Source of the DNA: Candidatus Omnitrophota bacterium
Lineage (GTDB): Bacteria; Omnitrophota; Gorgyraeia; Zapsychrales; Zapsychraceae
NCBI GenBank assembly: GCA_015233495.1
Contig: JADFXQ010000011.1
Span: forward strand, 1-43,458
Direction: 5' to 3'
DNA length: 43,458 nucleotides
In this document: piece after piece, positions 15,561 to 24,503 of the stretch
Position numbering within the stretch: position 1 is the stretch's first letter
How the letters are laid out: each line of letters starts with the position of its first letter
Translations under genes and position numbers: made by a program
The notes under the pieces: model-generated
Seen by the model: the letters and a program-made list of their open reading frames with translations, nothing else
Databases searched by the model: none
What the model was told of the DNA's origin: nothing

Positions 15561-16187
15561 ATGAACAGGAGAATGAGTCATTGGTTAGGTGTCGCGATCG
15601 CGGCGGTGTTTGTCTTGGCGGTCAATCGGGCGAACGTTTATGCCGCGGATGATGTTAATGTCGTAGAGTTGAAAAAACAGATTGAGACTCTGCAAAAGAG
15701 AGTTGATCAATTAGAGGCGGAAAAGAGAAATGCCCAGGACAACCGCGGCCAAAGTTTAATGAGCCGCTCCCGGGCTCTGTGGGAACCATTTGAAGAAATG
15801 GAACGCATGCAGCAAGAGATGAACCTCATGTTTCAAAACGCGTTTGACAGACAGGGGCAGGGTGGCGCCGGGATGTTTAACGGTAATATGGGGTTTAATA
15901 CGGATTTTGATTTAAAAGACACGGGCCGCGGTTATGAAATCAAAATCGATATAGCGGGATTAGACCGGAATAAAATCAATCTGGAAATCAATCCGCGTTC
16001 CATAACTGTCAAAGGGGAATACGGCCGGCAGGAGAGTCATCAAGGCGGCCAAGGGTTTTATAGCGCCCGGAGCTTCGGGACATTGGTCAAGACCATTGCC
16101 TTGCCTGTCGACGCGGACACAACTCAGATCAAGACGGATAAGCAAGGGGATGTCCTGCTCATCACATTGCCCAAAAAGCATAAATAA
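15561..16187 (+). CDS. Exported Hsp20-like protein with signal peptide and coiled coil
   Basis: The 208-residue protein has a clear Sec signal peptide: MNRRMSHWLGVAIAAVFVLA, then cleavage near VYA-AD at about residue 29. A coiled coil follows at about 33-60 (VVELKKQIETLQKRVDQLEA), then a Gly/Met/Gln-rich linker and an alpha-crystallin domain at about 112-205 (DFDLKDTGRGYEIKIDIAG). The domain ends DVLLITLPKKHK. Hsp20 proteins are normally cytosolic, so an exported, coiled-coil member is unusual. It would act in the periplasm as an envelope chaperone. A ribosome site AAGGAGG precedes the ATG. It is the last of three Hsp20 genes. Confidence 0.85.
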   Translation: MNRRMSHWLGVAIAAVFVLAVNRANVYAADDVNVVELKKQIETLQKRVDQLEAEKRNAQDNRGQSLMSRSRALWEPFEEMERMQQEMNLMFQNAFDRQGQGGAGMFNGNMGFNTDFDLKDTGRGYEIKIDIAGLDRNKINLEINPRSITVKGEYGRQESHQGGQGFYSARSFGTLVKTIALPVDADTTQIKTDKQGDVLLITLPKKHK

Positions 16188-16290
16188 AAGTCTATAAAAA
16201 GGGGAGCAAAATCATTTCCATAGGCGCGGAAATGTTTAAAATTATAAAAATCAAGGATGTTATTTCACATTCATCAAAAAGGAGCGGGCC

Positions 16291-16404
16291 ATGACTTGGA
16301 TGCTGTTTGGGCAAATTGTCTTGTTAATTTTGATCGGCGCGATTATTATGACCGGTGTGAAATGTTGTCACGACAAATGCTGTTCCATGTGTAAAAAAGG
16401 CTGA
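16291..16404 (+). CDS. Single-pass Cys-rich microprotein, 37 residues
   Basis: A short ORF starts at ATG 16291 after AAAAAGGAG, 8 bases away. It encodes one hydrophobic membrane helix (FGQIVLLILIGAIIMTG) followed by a cytosolic or periplasmic tail KCCHDKCCSMCKKG. The five cysteines and one His in 14 residues could bind a metal. It lies 103 bp after the exported Hsp20 gene and 12 bp before the SRAP remnant. Together with the 24-residue Cys-rich ORF at 14442 it brackets the Hsp20 genes. No family is known to me. Confidence 0.55.
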   Translation: MTWMLFGQIVLLILIGAIIMTGVKCCHDKCCSMCKKG

Positions 16405-16415
16405 TTTTAAAACGC

Positions 16416-16982
16416 ATGTGCGGGCGGTTTGCTTTTACTCAACAGGATCCGGCAAAAATCAAGAAGCGGTTCAAGGTGCGTAATATCGGATTTGAACTTG
16501 TGCCGCGCTTTAATATCACGCCGGACAGCAAAACGCCCGTCATTCTTAACATTGCTCCCACAAGACTTGATCTCGTCAAATGGGGTTTGTCGCGCAGTTA
16601 CGCCAAAGATGAAAAGTTTAAAATGATCAATGCCCGGCTGGAGACAGTCGCGGTTAAGCCGATGTTCAAATCTTTGTTGGCCGGGCATTGTTGTCTGGTG
16701 ATCGCGGACACATTTTTTGAATGGCGCAAGCCCGGTCAGAGCAAGCAACCCTATCGGATTTTTTTAAAATCCGCAGAGCCGTTTGCCATGGCCGGGTTGT
16801 GGGATGAGCGCGCCCGCGAGAAAACCTACGCGATCCTCACAACTCAAAAATTGTTTTTATTCCGCCGGTTATTTGTTCAAACGGCACGACGGCAATCTTC
16901 TTATGCAGCTCATATCGTCGGTCTCCGGGATAAACGACCGCGATGCGTTCGAGTTTCAAATCCTCTAACGCGACGCGCATAG
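16416..16982 (+). pseudogene. SRAP (HMCES/YedK-like) gene, 3'-truncated
   Basis: The ORF starts MCGRFAFTQ, with the catalytic Cys2 of SOS-response-associated peptidases. These proteins form a thiazolidine crosslink to abasic sites in single-stranded DNA. It keeps RFNITP (32-37), INARLETV with Asn72, and FFEWRK with Glu102, and continues to TYAILTTQ at about residue 144. There the family should go on with a segment carrying the conserved active-site His. Instead, sequence from about 16848 to 16982 is simply the antisense of the ATPase gene. The His and the last strands are lost, so the product is probably inactive. The junction marks a recombination or deletion. The start overlaps no other gene. 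Confidence 0.8.
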
Positions 16983-17991
16983 ACGGCGTCATGGTTGGCG
17001 CATCGTTACGCTTGACCTCAAAGCCATACATCCGTCCATCCTTGAAAAGCACAAGATCGATCTCTGCGCCATTGTGCGTCGCCCAATAATAAATATCATC
17101 CGGCTCAACCGAGTGAATGATCTCTTCGATCACATATCCTTCCCATGACGCGCCGCAACTGGGATGGCGTAAAATATCCGCTTCCGCCTTAATTCCTAAT
17201 AATGAGTTCAGCAGACCGGTGTCGCGTATATAAATTTTCGGCGCCTTCACCTGACGTTTCTTAATGTTCACATGCCACGGCTGAATCTGGCGAATCATAA
17301 ACAATCCGGTCAAAATATCCAGATATCGCCGGACCGTCGGCTCGGAAATTCCCAGTGAAGTCGCAAAAGGCGCTGCATTCCATATTTGGCCATGGCTGTG
17401 GGCCAGCATATACCAAAATCGGTACATCGCCACCGACGGAATATCGATCCCCTGCTGACGCAAATCTCGTTCAAGGAGCGCCTGGATAAAACTTTTTCTC
17501 CAGGCAAAACTGTCTGCGTCATTATTGGCGAGAAACGACAAAGGGAAGCCTCCCCGCAGCCAAAGACGTGCGGCTTGCTTTTGTCCGACTTCGGATAAAC
17601 CAAAGCCACCCAACTCGATCGTCTCCAAACGTCCGGCAAGAGATTCGGATGATTGCCGTAACAGATCAGGCGAAGCGCTTCCCAGAATTAAAAATTTGGC
17701 AGGCAAAGGCTTGCGATCCAAAAGAACGCGCAGGATCGGAAAAAGATCCGGTCTCCGCTGGACTTCATCAATAACGACAATATCTTTCAAAGAAGAAAGC
17801 GCGGATTTCGGGTCAGTCAACCCCATAAGACTACTTGGGTCTTCAAGGTCAAAATAATTGGGGGCATGAATATCAACAATCTCGCGCGCCAAGGTAGTCT
17901 TACCGCATTGGCGCGGGCCCAATAAGGCCACGGCGCGGCTGCGACCCAGCGCGGCTTCGATATGTTTTTTACAAGATGCTCGTTTAATCAT
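16837..17991 (-). CDS. AAA+ ATPase with DUF4143 domain
   Basis: The 384-residue protein has an AAA_14 ATPase domain: Walker A LLGPRQCGKTT (about 23-33), Walker B IVVIDEVQRRPDLF and sensor LILGSASPDLL. A winged-helix-like middle follows (FATSLGISEPTVRRYLDIL). The C-terminal DUF4143 region reads YYWATHNGAEIDLVLF then YGFEVKR, a PD-(D/E)xK-like nuclease fold core. Such proteins are widespread, mobile and poorly understood; some act in plasmid or defence contexts. The 3' end meets the truncated SRAP gene at 16837-16848. The coding GC is similar to its neighbours. It has no partner gene, so it looks like a single-gene insertion. Confidence 0.85.
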   Translation of the reverse strand: MIKRASCKKHIEAALGRSRAVALLGPRQCGKTTLAREIVDIHAPNYFDLEDPSSLMGLTDPKSALSSLKDIVVIDEVQRRPDLFPILRVLLDRKPLPAKFLILGSASPDLLRQSSESLAGRLETIELGGFGLSEVGQKQAARLWLRGGFPLSFLANNDADSFAWRKSFIQALLERDLRQQGIDIPSVAMYRFWYMLAHSHGQIWNAAPFATSLGISEPTVRRYLDILTGLFMIRQIQPWHVNIKKRQVKAPKIYIRDTGLLNSLLGIKAEADILRHPSCGASWEGYVIEEIIHSVEPDDIYYWATHNGAEIDLVLFKDGRMYGFEVKRNDAPTMTPSMRVALEDLKLERIAVVYPGDRRYELHKKIAVVPFEQITGGIKTIFEL

Positions 17992-18208
17992 GTTTAAAGC
18001 ATACCATGAAAAAGGAATATGTCAATTTCTAATTTCATCCATGTAAAAATCATAAAGAATTCCGCTCTTGCGTCATGTTTTCGATAAAAAAATATTTTTT
18101 TGAAGCAAAGTGTCATTTCGCAGTAGGAAAACGTTGTCTCGATCAGAATTTAAATTCATATAAATTAGATCTATTTTACGGTATACTTGTCGCAGAAAGG
18201 TTGAGTAA

Positions 18209-18274
18209 ATGGGTAAAATAATCTGGGCTTGGATAGCCGGGGTGGTTCATGGCGCGAAAAATTGGCATCCATAA
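18209..18274 (+). CDS. Possible 21-residue peptide
   Basis: ATG 18209 is 9 bases after AGAAAGG. The ORF reads MGKIIWAWIAGVVHG and ends AKNWHP, a short Trp-rich hydrophobic peptide. TATACT at 18183-18188 may be a -10 box. It lies in a 380-bp gap (17992-18370) with no other gene besides the Rrf2 promoter. Evidence is only the ribosome site and composition. Confidence 0.3.
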   Translation: MGKIIWAWIAGVVHGAKNWHP

Positions 18275-18300
18275 TAGCGGCAGATTTTTTTTAAAAAAAC

Positions 18301-18347
18301 TTGACAAATATTTTTTATCAGTTAAACTCTACTTTGTTGATAGAGTT
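18301..18347 (+). promoter_or_regulatory. Rrf2 promoter with inverted-repeat operator
   Basis: TTGACA (18301-18306), a 16-bp spacer and TAAACT (18323-18328) form a promoter. A perfect inverted repeat, AACTCTA (18325-18331) and TAGAGTT (18341-18347) with 9 bp between, overlaps the -10 and the start region. Its place is ideal for repression by the Rrf2 protein encoded 24 bp downstream. Confidence 0.65.
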
Positions 18348-18370
18348 AATAAAATTTGAGGGAGGCAAAG

Positions 18371-18811
18371 ATGAAATTGACGTTTAAAGGGGATTATGCT
18401 TTGAAAGCGGTTTTGGATTTGGCGACGCGATATGGACAGGGCGTGGTGACGATCCATGAGATGGCAGAGCGGATTGACGCGCCGGTGAAATTTTTGGAGC
18501 AAATTTTGTTTGATTTGAAACGCGGCGGATTTATTGAGAGCCGGCGCGGCAACGCGGGCGGGTATTTATTAGGGAAACCGCCGCGGGATATTACGGTCGG
18601 CGACATTGTGCGGTTTGTGGACGGACCGATCGAGCCGATCGCTTGTGTGAACTGTACATACACGGAATGCCGCGACTTGGCGAATTGTGTTTTTAAAAAT
18701 CTTTGGCAAAGAGTTTTTCAAGCAACTTCAGAGATTGTGGATACGGTGAATTTTGAAGATCTGGCAAGCCAAGCGAGTCTGGCTCAAAATACATTTTCAT
18801 ACGCGATATAA
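18371..18811 (+). CDS. Rrf2-family transcriptional regulator
   Basis: The 146-residue protein has the Rrf2 winged helix: MKLTFKGDYALKAVLDLA, VTIHEMAERIDAPVKFLEQI and the wing SRRGNAGGYLLGKP. In the sensor region it has Cys92, Cys95, Cys100 and Cys106, close to the Cys spacing of Fe-S-binding Rrf2 proteins such as IscR or NsrR. GAGGGAGG precedes the ATG; a frame from 18356 would start inside the ribosome site. The genes downstream (DUF2292, MetY, CysK, MnmA) concern sulfur, so a CymR- or IscR-like role in controlling cysteine supply is likely. Its promoter carries an inverted repeat, which suggests autoregulation. Confidence 0.88.
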   Translation: MKLTFKGDYALKAVLDLATRYGQGVVTIHEMAERIDAPVKFLEQILFDLKRGGFIESRRGNAGGYLLGKPPRDITVGDIVRFVDGPIEPIACVNCTYTECRDLANCVFKNLWQRVFQATSEIVDTVNFEDLASQASLAQNTFSYAI

Positions 18812-18825
18812 AAAGGATGATTATT

Positions 18826-19020
18826 ATGGGTCCCAAGGAACCATTGGCAAAAAATATCGTCAACGACGCGATTCTCAAAGATATCCGCGAAGCCGTGGAA
18901 TCCATTGACTATGGCAGTGTCGAAATTAAAATTCATAATTCTAAAATTATCCAGATTGATGTCGTAGAACGCAAACGGTTCGATGATGTCTGGCGTTTGG
19001 AAGGAGGTGGGGGAATATAG
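18826..19020 (+). CDS. DUF2292 (YezD-like) small protein
   Basis: The 64-residue protein has the compact DUF2292 core: ILKDIREAVESIDYGSVEI, then HNSKIIQIDVVERKRFD. The family often sits near sulfur assimilation genes and has no proven function. I start at ATG 18826, 8 bases after AAAAGGATG; the ATG at 18817 lies within the ribosome site. The C-terminus (RLEGGGGI) is encoded by a stretch containing GGAGGTGGGGG. It follows the Rrf2 gene by 14 bp and is probably co-transcribed. Confidence 0.8.
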   Translation: MGPKEPLAKNIVNDAILKDIREAVESIDYGSVEIKIHNSKIIQIDVVERKRFDDVWRLEGGGGI

Positions 19021-19157
19021 ATATATAGGGAAGAGTGTTCTCGTTCATTGAAAAATATCGGCTCACCGGTTTGCCGGAAGCCCTTCAAACATATCAACAT
19101 TGGCTTTTGATTTGACCAGACAACTGGAAGGTCAGGGCGCATTGGGAGAACTTTCAC

Positions 19158-19994
19158 ATGAAAAGGATTATTTTGTCGACGTTGTTTCTGGGGATTACAT
19201 TATTTTTTTCAATCAAAAACGTATTGGCTGGCCCGCCGTTGAATAATTTGGAGGGGGCGGGAGGGATCGCGTTCAACCCCTTGGCGTATCTCGCGGATTC
19301 TGACGGCGAGGATAGTCACGCGAAGATCGGCAACACTGATATAATAGGGAAGCCGCGGTTTGGGGTTTGGTATGTGAATTTGGATCATGCCAATGTGGAT
19401 TGGACTGCGGTCGGGGTGGCGGACACGTTGTTCAAACGGTTGGAAGTTTCGTATGGTTATGAGACGGTCAATCAAGACGGTCAGCTCGCGAAACACAAGA
19501 ACAATGTGGGCGGGAAATTGCTGATCCTGCCGGAAAATTCGTTTGATACGAAATTTCTGCCGGCATTATCCGTCGGTACGATTTATAAAACAACTTCGCG
19601 GGTCGGCGCGGGAGTCCACGATGACGGGGAAGATTATTATGTTGTTGCCACAAAATTGCTGACCTTTTTGCCGCGGCCGGTGTTGATTTCCGGCGGGGCT
19701 TTGTCGTCGCAGGGCAAGGTGACCGGGGTATTTGGGTTTGATCATCAGCGGAAAACCACCGGGTTTGGAAATATTGATGTTATTCTTCCCTGGAATTTGA
19801 TCGCGGGGTTCGAATATAAACAGGGACCGCGGTACAATGATTGGAAAGACGCGAATTATTGGGATGCTCATGTGGCTTGGACCGCGACGAAAAATTTGAC
19901 CTTGGTCGCGGCCTACGTCAACGCGGGTGATCCCAAAGGCGCCCGGGTTGGCCTGGGAGACGGGTTGGTGCTAAGCGCGCAATATGCGTTTTAG
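19158..19994 (+). CDS. DUF3034 family outer-membrane-like protein
   Basis: The 278-residue protein has a signal peptide (MKRIILSTLFLGITLFFSIK, cleavage after VLAG or LA at about residue 24), then PPLNNLEGAGGIAFNPLAY, typical of DUF3034. Alternating beta strands follow (RFGVWYVNLDHANVDWTAVG), ending in LVLSAQYAF with a terminal Phe, as in outer-membrane beta-barrels. The function is unknown; the family is found in Gram-negative bacteria. It sits between DUF2292 and metY in the sulfur cluster, so import of a sulfur compound is a guess from context. GGGAGAA lies 8 bases before the ATG. Confidence 0.75.
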   Translation: MKRIILSTLFLGITLFFSIKNVLAGPPLNNLEGAGGIAFNPLAYLADSDGEDSHAKIGNTDIIGKPRFGVWYVNLDHANVDWTAVGVADTLFKRLEVSYGYETVNQDGQLAKHKNNVGGKLLILPENSFDTKFLPALSVGTIYKTTSRVGAGVHDDGEDYYVVATKLLTFLPRPVLISGGALSSQGKVTGVFGFDHQRKTTGFGNIDVILPWNLIAGFEYKQGPRYNDWKDANYWDAHVAWTATKNLTLVAAYVNAGDPKGARVGLGDGLVLSAQYAF

Positions 19995-20038
19995 TAGAAT
20001 TTTGTGAACAAAGCATGATGAAACAGCATTATCAATAA

Positions 20039-21337
<1,299 letters not shown>

Positions 21338-21390
21338 CATTCTACGATTGGCCTTCGAAGTGGTAATCGCGATAGAATAAAGGCGCGCGG

Positions 21391-21489
21391 GCTGGTGAGT
21401 AATATATTTCGGGCTCTGCCTTCGGCCTATTTCTGGAAAAAGAAGTAAGAACGGCCTCAGAACGAGCCCGAAATATATTCCTCACCAGC
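21391..21489. repeat. MITE-like inverted repeat between metY and cysK
   Basis: 26-bp terminal inverted repeats (21391-21416 and 21464-21489) differ at one base; they begin GCTGGTGAG and contain AATATATTTCGGGCTC. The loop is 47 bp. The 9-mer GGCGCGCGG abuts the left arm (21382-21390) and recurs 4 bp after the right arm (21494-21502), like a target-site duplication. No coding capacity. The transcript would fold into a long hairpin that could affect metY-cysK read-through. Confidence 0.75.
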
Positions 21490-21562
21490 TTTGGGCGCGC
21501 GGATTTGCTGGCGATAGGCCGTGTGGAATGAGCAGAGAAATTGTTTTGAGAAAGGAGACTAT

Positions 21563-22489
21563 ATGGGCAAGATATATTCTGACATTACGAAAACGATCGG
21601 CAACACGCCTTTGGTGAAGCTGAATCGCATCACTGCCGGATTGGCTGCGGATGTTGTGGTGAAAGTGGAATCGTTTAATCCGTTATCCAGCGTCAAAGAC
21701 CGGCTCGGCGCTGCCTTGATCGAGGATGGAGAACGCCGGGGTTTGATTAAAAAGGACACGGTGATTATTGAGCCGACCAGCGGAAACACGGGCGTGGCTT
21801 TGGCGTTTGTGGCTGCGGCTAAAGGGTATCGGTTGATTTTGACCATGCCGGACACCATGAGTATGGAGCGCCGGCAATTGTTGAAAATATTCGGAGCGGA
21901 AGTGGTGTTGACCGAAGGGGCGAAGGGGATGAAGGGCGCGGTGGAAAAGGCGGAGGAATTGGCCAATGCCACGCCGAACAGTTTTGTGCCCCAACAGTTT
22001 AATAATCCGGCGAATCCGGCAATTCACCGCAAGACCACGGCCGAGGAAATCTGGAATGATACTGACGGGAAAGTGGATATTTTAGTTGCCGGCGTGGGCA
22101 CGGGCGGGACGATCACGGGCGTCGCGGAAGTGATTAAAAAACGGAAAAAAAGTTTTCAGGCCATCGCGGTTGAACCGGACGCTTCGCCGGTATTGTCCGG
22201 CGGCAAGCCGGGAACACATAAAATTCAAGGGATTGGCGCGGGATTTATTCCGCAGGTGTTGAACCGCGGGATTATCGACGAAGTGATCCGGGTCACGAAT
22301 GACGCGGCCGGCGAGACTGCCCGTCAATTGGCGAAGCAGGAAGGGATTCTGGTCGGTATATCGAGCGGCGCGGCAGTCTGGGCGGCCGTGGAAGTTGCCA
22401 AGCGGCCGGAAAACAAAGGAAAGCTGATCGTCGTTATTTTGCCGGATACTGGCGAGCGGTATTTGACAACGTGGCTGTTTCAACAATAA
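21563..22489 (+). CDS. cysK: Cysteine synthase A
   Basis: The 308-residue PLP enzyme shows [18 protein letters not shown] at the start, [15 protein letters not shown] with the PLP Lys45, [22 protein letters not shown] and [10 protein letters not shown]. It makes cysteine from O-acetylserine and sulfide. ATG 21563 follows AAAGGAG; a frame from 21521 adds 14 residues without support. The C-terminus ([15 protein letters not shown]) is complete. In Firmicutes CysK also controls the Rrf2 regulator CymR; an Rrf2 gene lies 3 kb upstream, so a similar link is possible but unproven. Confidence 0.95.
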   Translation: MGKIYSDITKTIGNTPLVKLNRITAGLAADVVVKVESFNPLSSVKDRLGAALIEDGERRGLIKKDTVIIEPTSGNTGVALAFVAAAKGYRLILTMPDTMSMERRQLLKIFGAEVVLTEGAKGMKGAVEKAEELANATPNSFVPQQFNNPANPAIHRKTTAEEIWNDTDGKVDILVAGVGTGGTITGVAEVIKKRKKSFQAIAVEPDASPVLSGGKPGTHKIQGIGAGFIPQVLNRGIIDEVIRVTNDAAGETARQLAKQEGILVGISSGAAVWAAVEVAKRPENKGKLIVVILPDTGERYLTTWLFQQ

Positions 22490-22542
22490 AGGTGCGCGCC
22501 CGGCATACGGCCGCGCAAGAACGACGAATGTCTACAAGTGAA

Positions 22543-22589
22543 GCCCCAACATATTTATTGTCGGGGCGCCCCTTGTGGGCGCCCGTTGC
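22543..22589. repeat. GC-rich palindromic repeat between cysK and mnmA
   Basis: GCCCC (22543-22547) pairs with GGGGC (22563-22567), followed by the self-complementary GGGGCGCCCC (22563-22572) and GGGCGCCC (22577-22584). The 15-mer GTGGGCGCCCGTTGC (22575-22589) is identical to 12374-12388. It belongs to the dispersed palindrome family of this window. Confidence 0.55.
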
Positions 22590-22638
22590 TCGATCGCGCC
22601 AGAACAATGGACGCCCATACAGGATGGGAAATTAAAAT

Positions 22639-23697
22639 ATGAAGAAGCGTGTTCTTGTCGCCATGAGCGGCGGGGTGGACTCGTCGGTTAGCGCTTTATT
22701 ATTGAAGAACCAAGGTTATGACGTGGTCGGCGTGACCATGTGTCTCGGCGTGAAAGACGCTTGTGACAGCATTGCCCGTTGTTGCGGCCCTGACGCAATC
22801 GAAGATGCGCGCCAGGTCTGTTACAAGCTTAACATGGACCATTATGTCCTCAATTACGCCCGGGAACTGGAATCCCGGGTGATCAGTAATTTCGTCGATG
22901 AATACCGCCGCGGCCGCACGCCCAATCCCTGCGTGGTGTGCAATCAATTTTTGAAATTCGATCTGCTGATGAAACAAGCGCGGGCCTTGCATTTCGATTA
23001 TCTCGCTACCGGACATTACGCGGCCATCAGCCAGTCGGCTGGACGATATTTTCTTATAAAAGCGAAAGATCATATCAAAGACCAAACCTATTTTTTATAT
23101 TCCATTCCATACCGGGTGTTGTCCCGCGTGTTGTTTCCGTTAAGTCATTTGACAAAACCGGAAGTCCGCGACATTGCGCGCAAGGCAAAACTGCCGGTCA
23201 GCGGCAAACCGGAAAGCCAGGATATCTGTTTTATCCCCGGCAAAAATTATCACGCGTTTTTGGAAAAACGTCTCGGCACTGTCGAGCCCGGAGAAATCGT
23301 CAACGTGCAAGGCCGGGTGTTGGGCAAACATCGTGGTATTTGCTTTTACACCATCGGCCAGCGTCAGGGATTGGGCCTCACGCATCCTAAACCTTTATAT
23401 GTGATTGCTTTAGACGCCAAGCAAAATCAAGTGATCGTCGGCGAAAAAGCCGATTTAAAATCCCGCGGGCTCTATGCCAGCCATCTCAACCTTTTAACGG
23501 ACAGCTTACCAGCCCGCGGCCGGGTCAAAATCCGTTATGGCTCTACGTCCTCATTAGCCAGTTTATTTCCCGAAAAAAACAAACTCAAAATCCTCTTCGA
23601 CACCAAACAAGAAGCCGTGACTCCCGGCCAATCGGCAGTAATTTACAACCGCGACACAGTCTTGGGCGGCGGGATCATTGACGCCGTCATTCATTGA
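22639..23697 (+). CDS. mnmA: tRNA-specific 2-thiouridylase MnmA
   Basis: The 352-residue protein has the PP-loop AMSGGVDSSVSALL (8-21). The catalytic cysteines are Cys101 (TPNPCVVCNQF) and Cys197 (SQDICFIPG), matching the pair that handles persulfide sulfur in E. coli MnmA. C-terminal domains follow (GICFYTIGQRQGLGL). It puts sulfur on position 2 of the wobble uridine of Lys, Glu and Gln tRNAs. An N-terminal segment with extra cysteines (MCLGVKDACDSIARCCG) is a known variant of the family in several phyla. Its place after metY and cysK groups it with cysteine and sulfur supply. The start follows GATGGGAAATTAAAAT, with no strong ribosome site. Confidence 0.94.
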   Translation: MKKRVLVAMSGGVDSSVSALLLKNQGYDVVGVTMCLGVKDACDSIARCCGPDAIEDARQVCYKLNMDHYVLNYARELESRVISNFVDEYRRGRTPNPCVVCNQFLKFDLLMKQARALHFDYLATGHYAAISQSAGRYFLIKAKDHIKDQTYFLYSIPYRVLSRVLFPLSHLTKPEVRDIARKAKLPVSGKPESQDICFIPGKNYHAFLEKRLGTVEPGEIVNVQGRVLGKHRGICFYTIGQRQGLGLTHPKPLYVIALDAKQNQVIVGEKADLKSRGLYASHLNLLTDSLPARGRVKIRYGSTSSLASLFPEKNKLKILFDTKQEAVTPGQSAVIYNRDTVLGGGIIDAVIH

Positions 23698-23740
23698 AAC
23701 TTATTCGGAATTATTTGATTGTTGATCACCGGTATGCTAT

Positions 23741-23759
23741 CCTTGTTATATAAACAAGG
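23741..23759. promoter_or_regulatory. Operator candidate overlapping the vapB ribosome site
   Basis: CCTTGTT (23741-23747) and AACAAGG (23753-23759) are perfect 7-bp arms with 5 bp between, ending inside the AAGGAGG Shine-Dalgarno of vapB. SpoVT/AbrB-type antitoxins repress their own operons at such palindromes. It could also act as an RNA hairpin hiding the ribosome site. Confidence 0.5.
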
Positions 23760-23767
23760 AGGATCGC

Positions 23768-24028
23768 ATGGTCATTTCCATATCGAAAATAACATCCAAA
23801 CGACAAATCACGCTTCCCGTGAAAGTGATGAGTCGTTTGAAACTGCACCCCGGCGGCCGGCTCGTGTTTGAAGAAACGGACGGCCGCGTCGAAATCAAAA
23901 GCGTTGCCGCGACATTTACGATCGCCGATTTCGTGAAAAAATACCGCGGGATGGTTTCCAAAAAACTTTCGGATCAACAGATCCGGGATGCCCGGGAAGA
24001 GGCTTGGGTCGCGAGGGCCGGCCGATGA
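23768..24028 (+). CDS. vapB: AbrB/MazE-type antitoxin VapB
   Basis: The 86-residue protein has a SpoVT-AbrB swapped-hairpin DNA-binding domain: ISKITSKRQITLPVKVMSRL then PGGRLVFEETDGRVEIKS. A C-terminal tail (DFVKKYRGMVSKKLSDQQIR) would wrap the toxin. It overlaps the PIN toxin gene by ATGA at 24025-24028. AAGGAGG is 5 bases before the ATG. The protein should neutralise VapC and repress the operon; a palindrome overlaps its ribosome site. Confidence 0.88.
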   Translation: MVISISKITSKRQITLPVKVMSRLKLHPGGRLVFEETDGRVEIKSVAATFTIADFVKKYRGMVSKKLSDQQIRDAREEAWVARAGR

Positions 24029-24414
24029 AAATCGCGTTTGACACGAATGTCATTGTTCGGATGATCGCGCTGGATGATGAAGTTCGTCTTAAAAAAGCGA
24101 TCGGACTGATTCAGAAACATCAGCCCAAAGATATTTTTATATGTTACGGCGTATTTATCGAGGCCTATTATGTTTTAACCAAGCAGTATGATATGCCGAA
24201 AGACAAGGTGTTGGACGCGTTTGAAGATTTACTGCGGGTGGAACAATTTTCGGTTGATCAGGAAACCGCCCTGCGCCTGGCGATCAGCAAAGCTAAGAAA
24301 GGCGGCGCTTTCAACGATGCTTTGATCGGCGAGGTCGGAGCGGTCAAAAACGTTAGAACTGATACATTCGACAAGGCGTTGAAAAACAACAATAGTTTCG
24401 AAGTCTTATCCTAG
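24025..24414 (+). CDS. vapC: PIN-domain toxin VapC
   Basis: The 129-residue PIN-domain RNase starts MKIAFDTNVIVRM with Asp6. It has Glu46 (YGVFIEAYYVL), Asp98 (GGAFNDALIGE) and Asp113/Asp116 (RTDTFDKAL), the acidic set that binds Mg or Mn. VapC toxins cut tRNA or rRNA. ATG 24025 overlaps the vapB stop, which fixes the start; the ATG at 24004 lies inside vapB. All catalytic acids are present, so the toxin looks intact. This pair marks the left border of the AT-rich island that follows. Confidence 0.9.
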   Translation: MKIAFDTNVIVRMIALDDEVRLKKAIGLIQKHQPKDIFICYGVFIEAYYVLTKQYDMPKDKVLDAFEDLLRVEQFSVDQETALRLAISKAKKGGAFNDALIGEVGAVKNVRTDTFDKALKNNNSFEVLS

Positions 24415-24503
24415 TTTCCCGTCCGAATCCATCAGCCTTTTTCTCCCCAATTGTTTTTAAATAAATGGTTGACAATGTATTATTTTTGTATACCATCGTA
24501 TGT

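Noticed and set aside
21391-21489. Rho-independent terminator of metY
   Set aside because: The arms are long with a 47-bp loop and no T run, and direct repeats flank them, which fits a mobile element better.
24469-24494. Standard sigma70 promoter for the LexA-like gene
   Set aside because: The spacer between TTGACA and TATACC is 14 bp, too short for a usual promoter.
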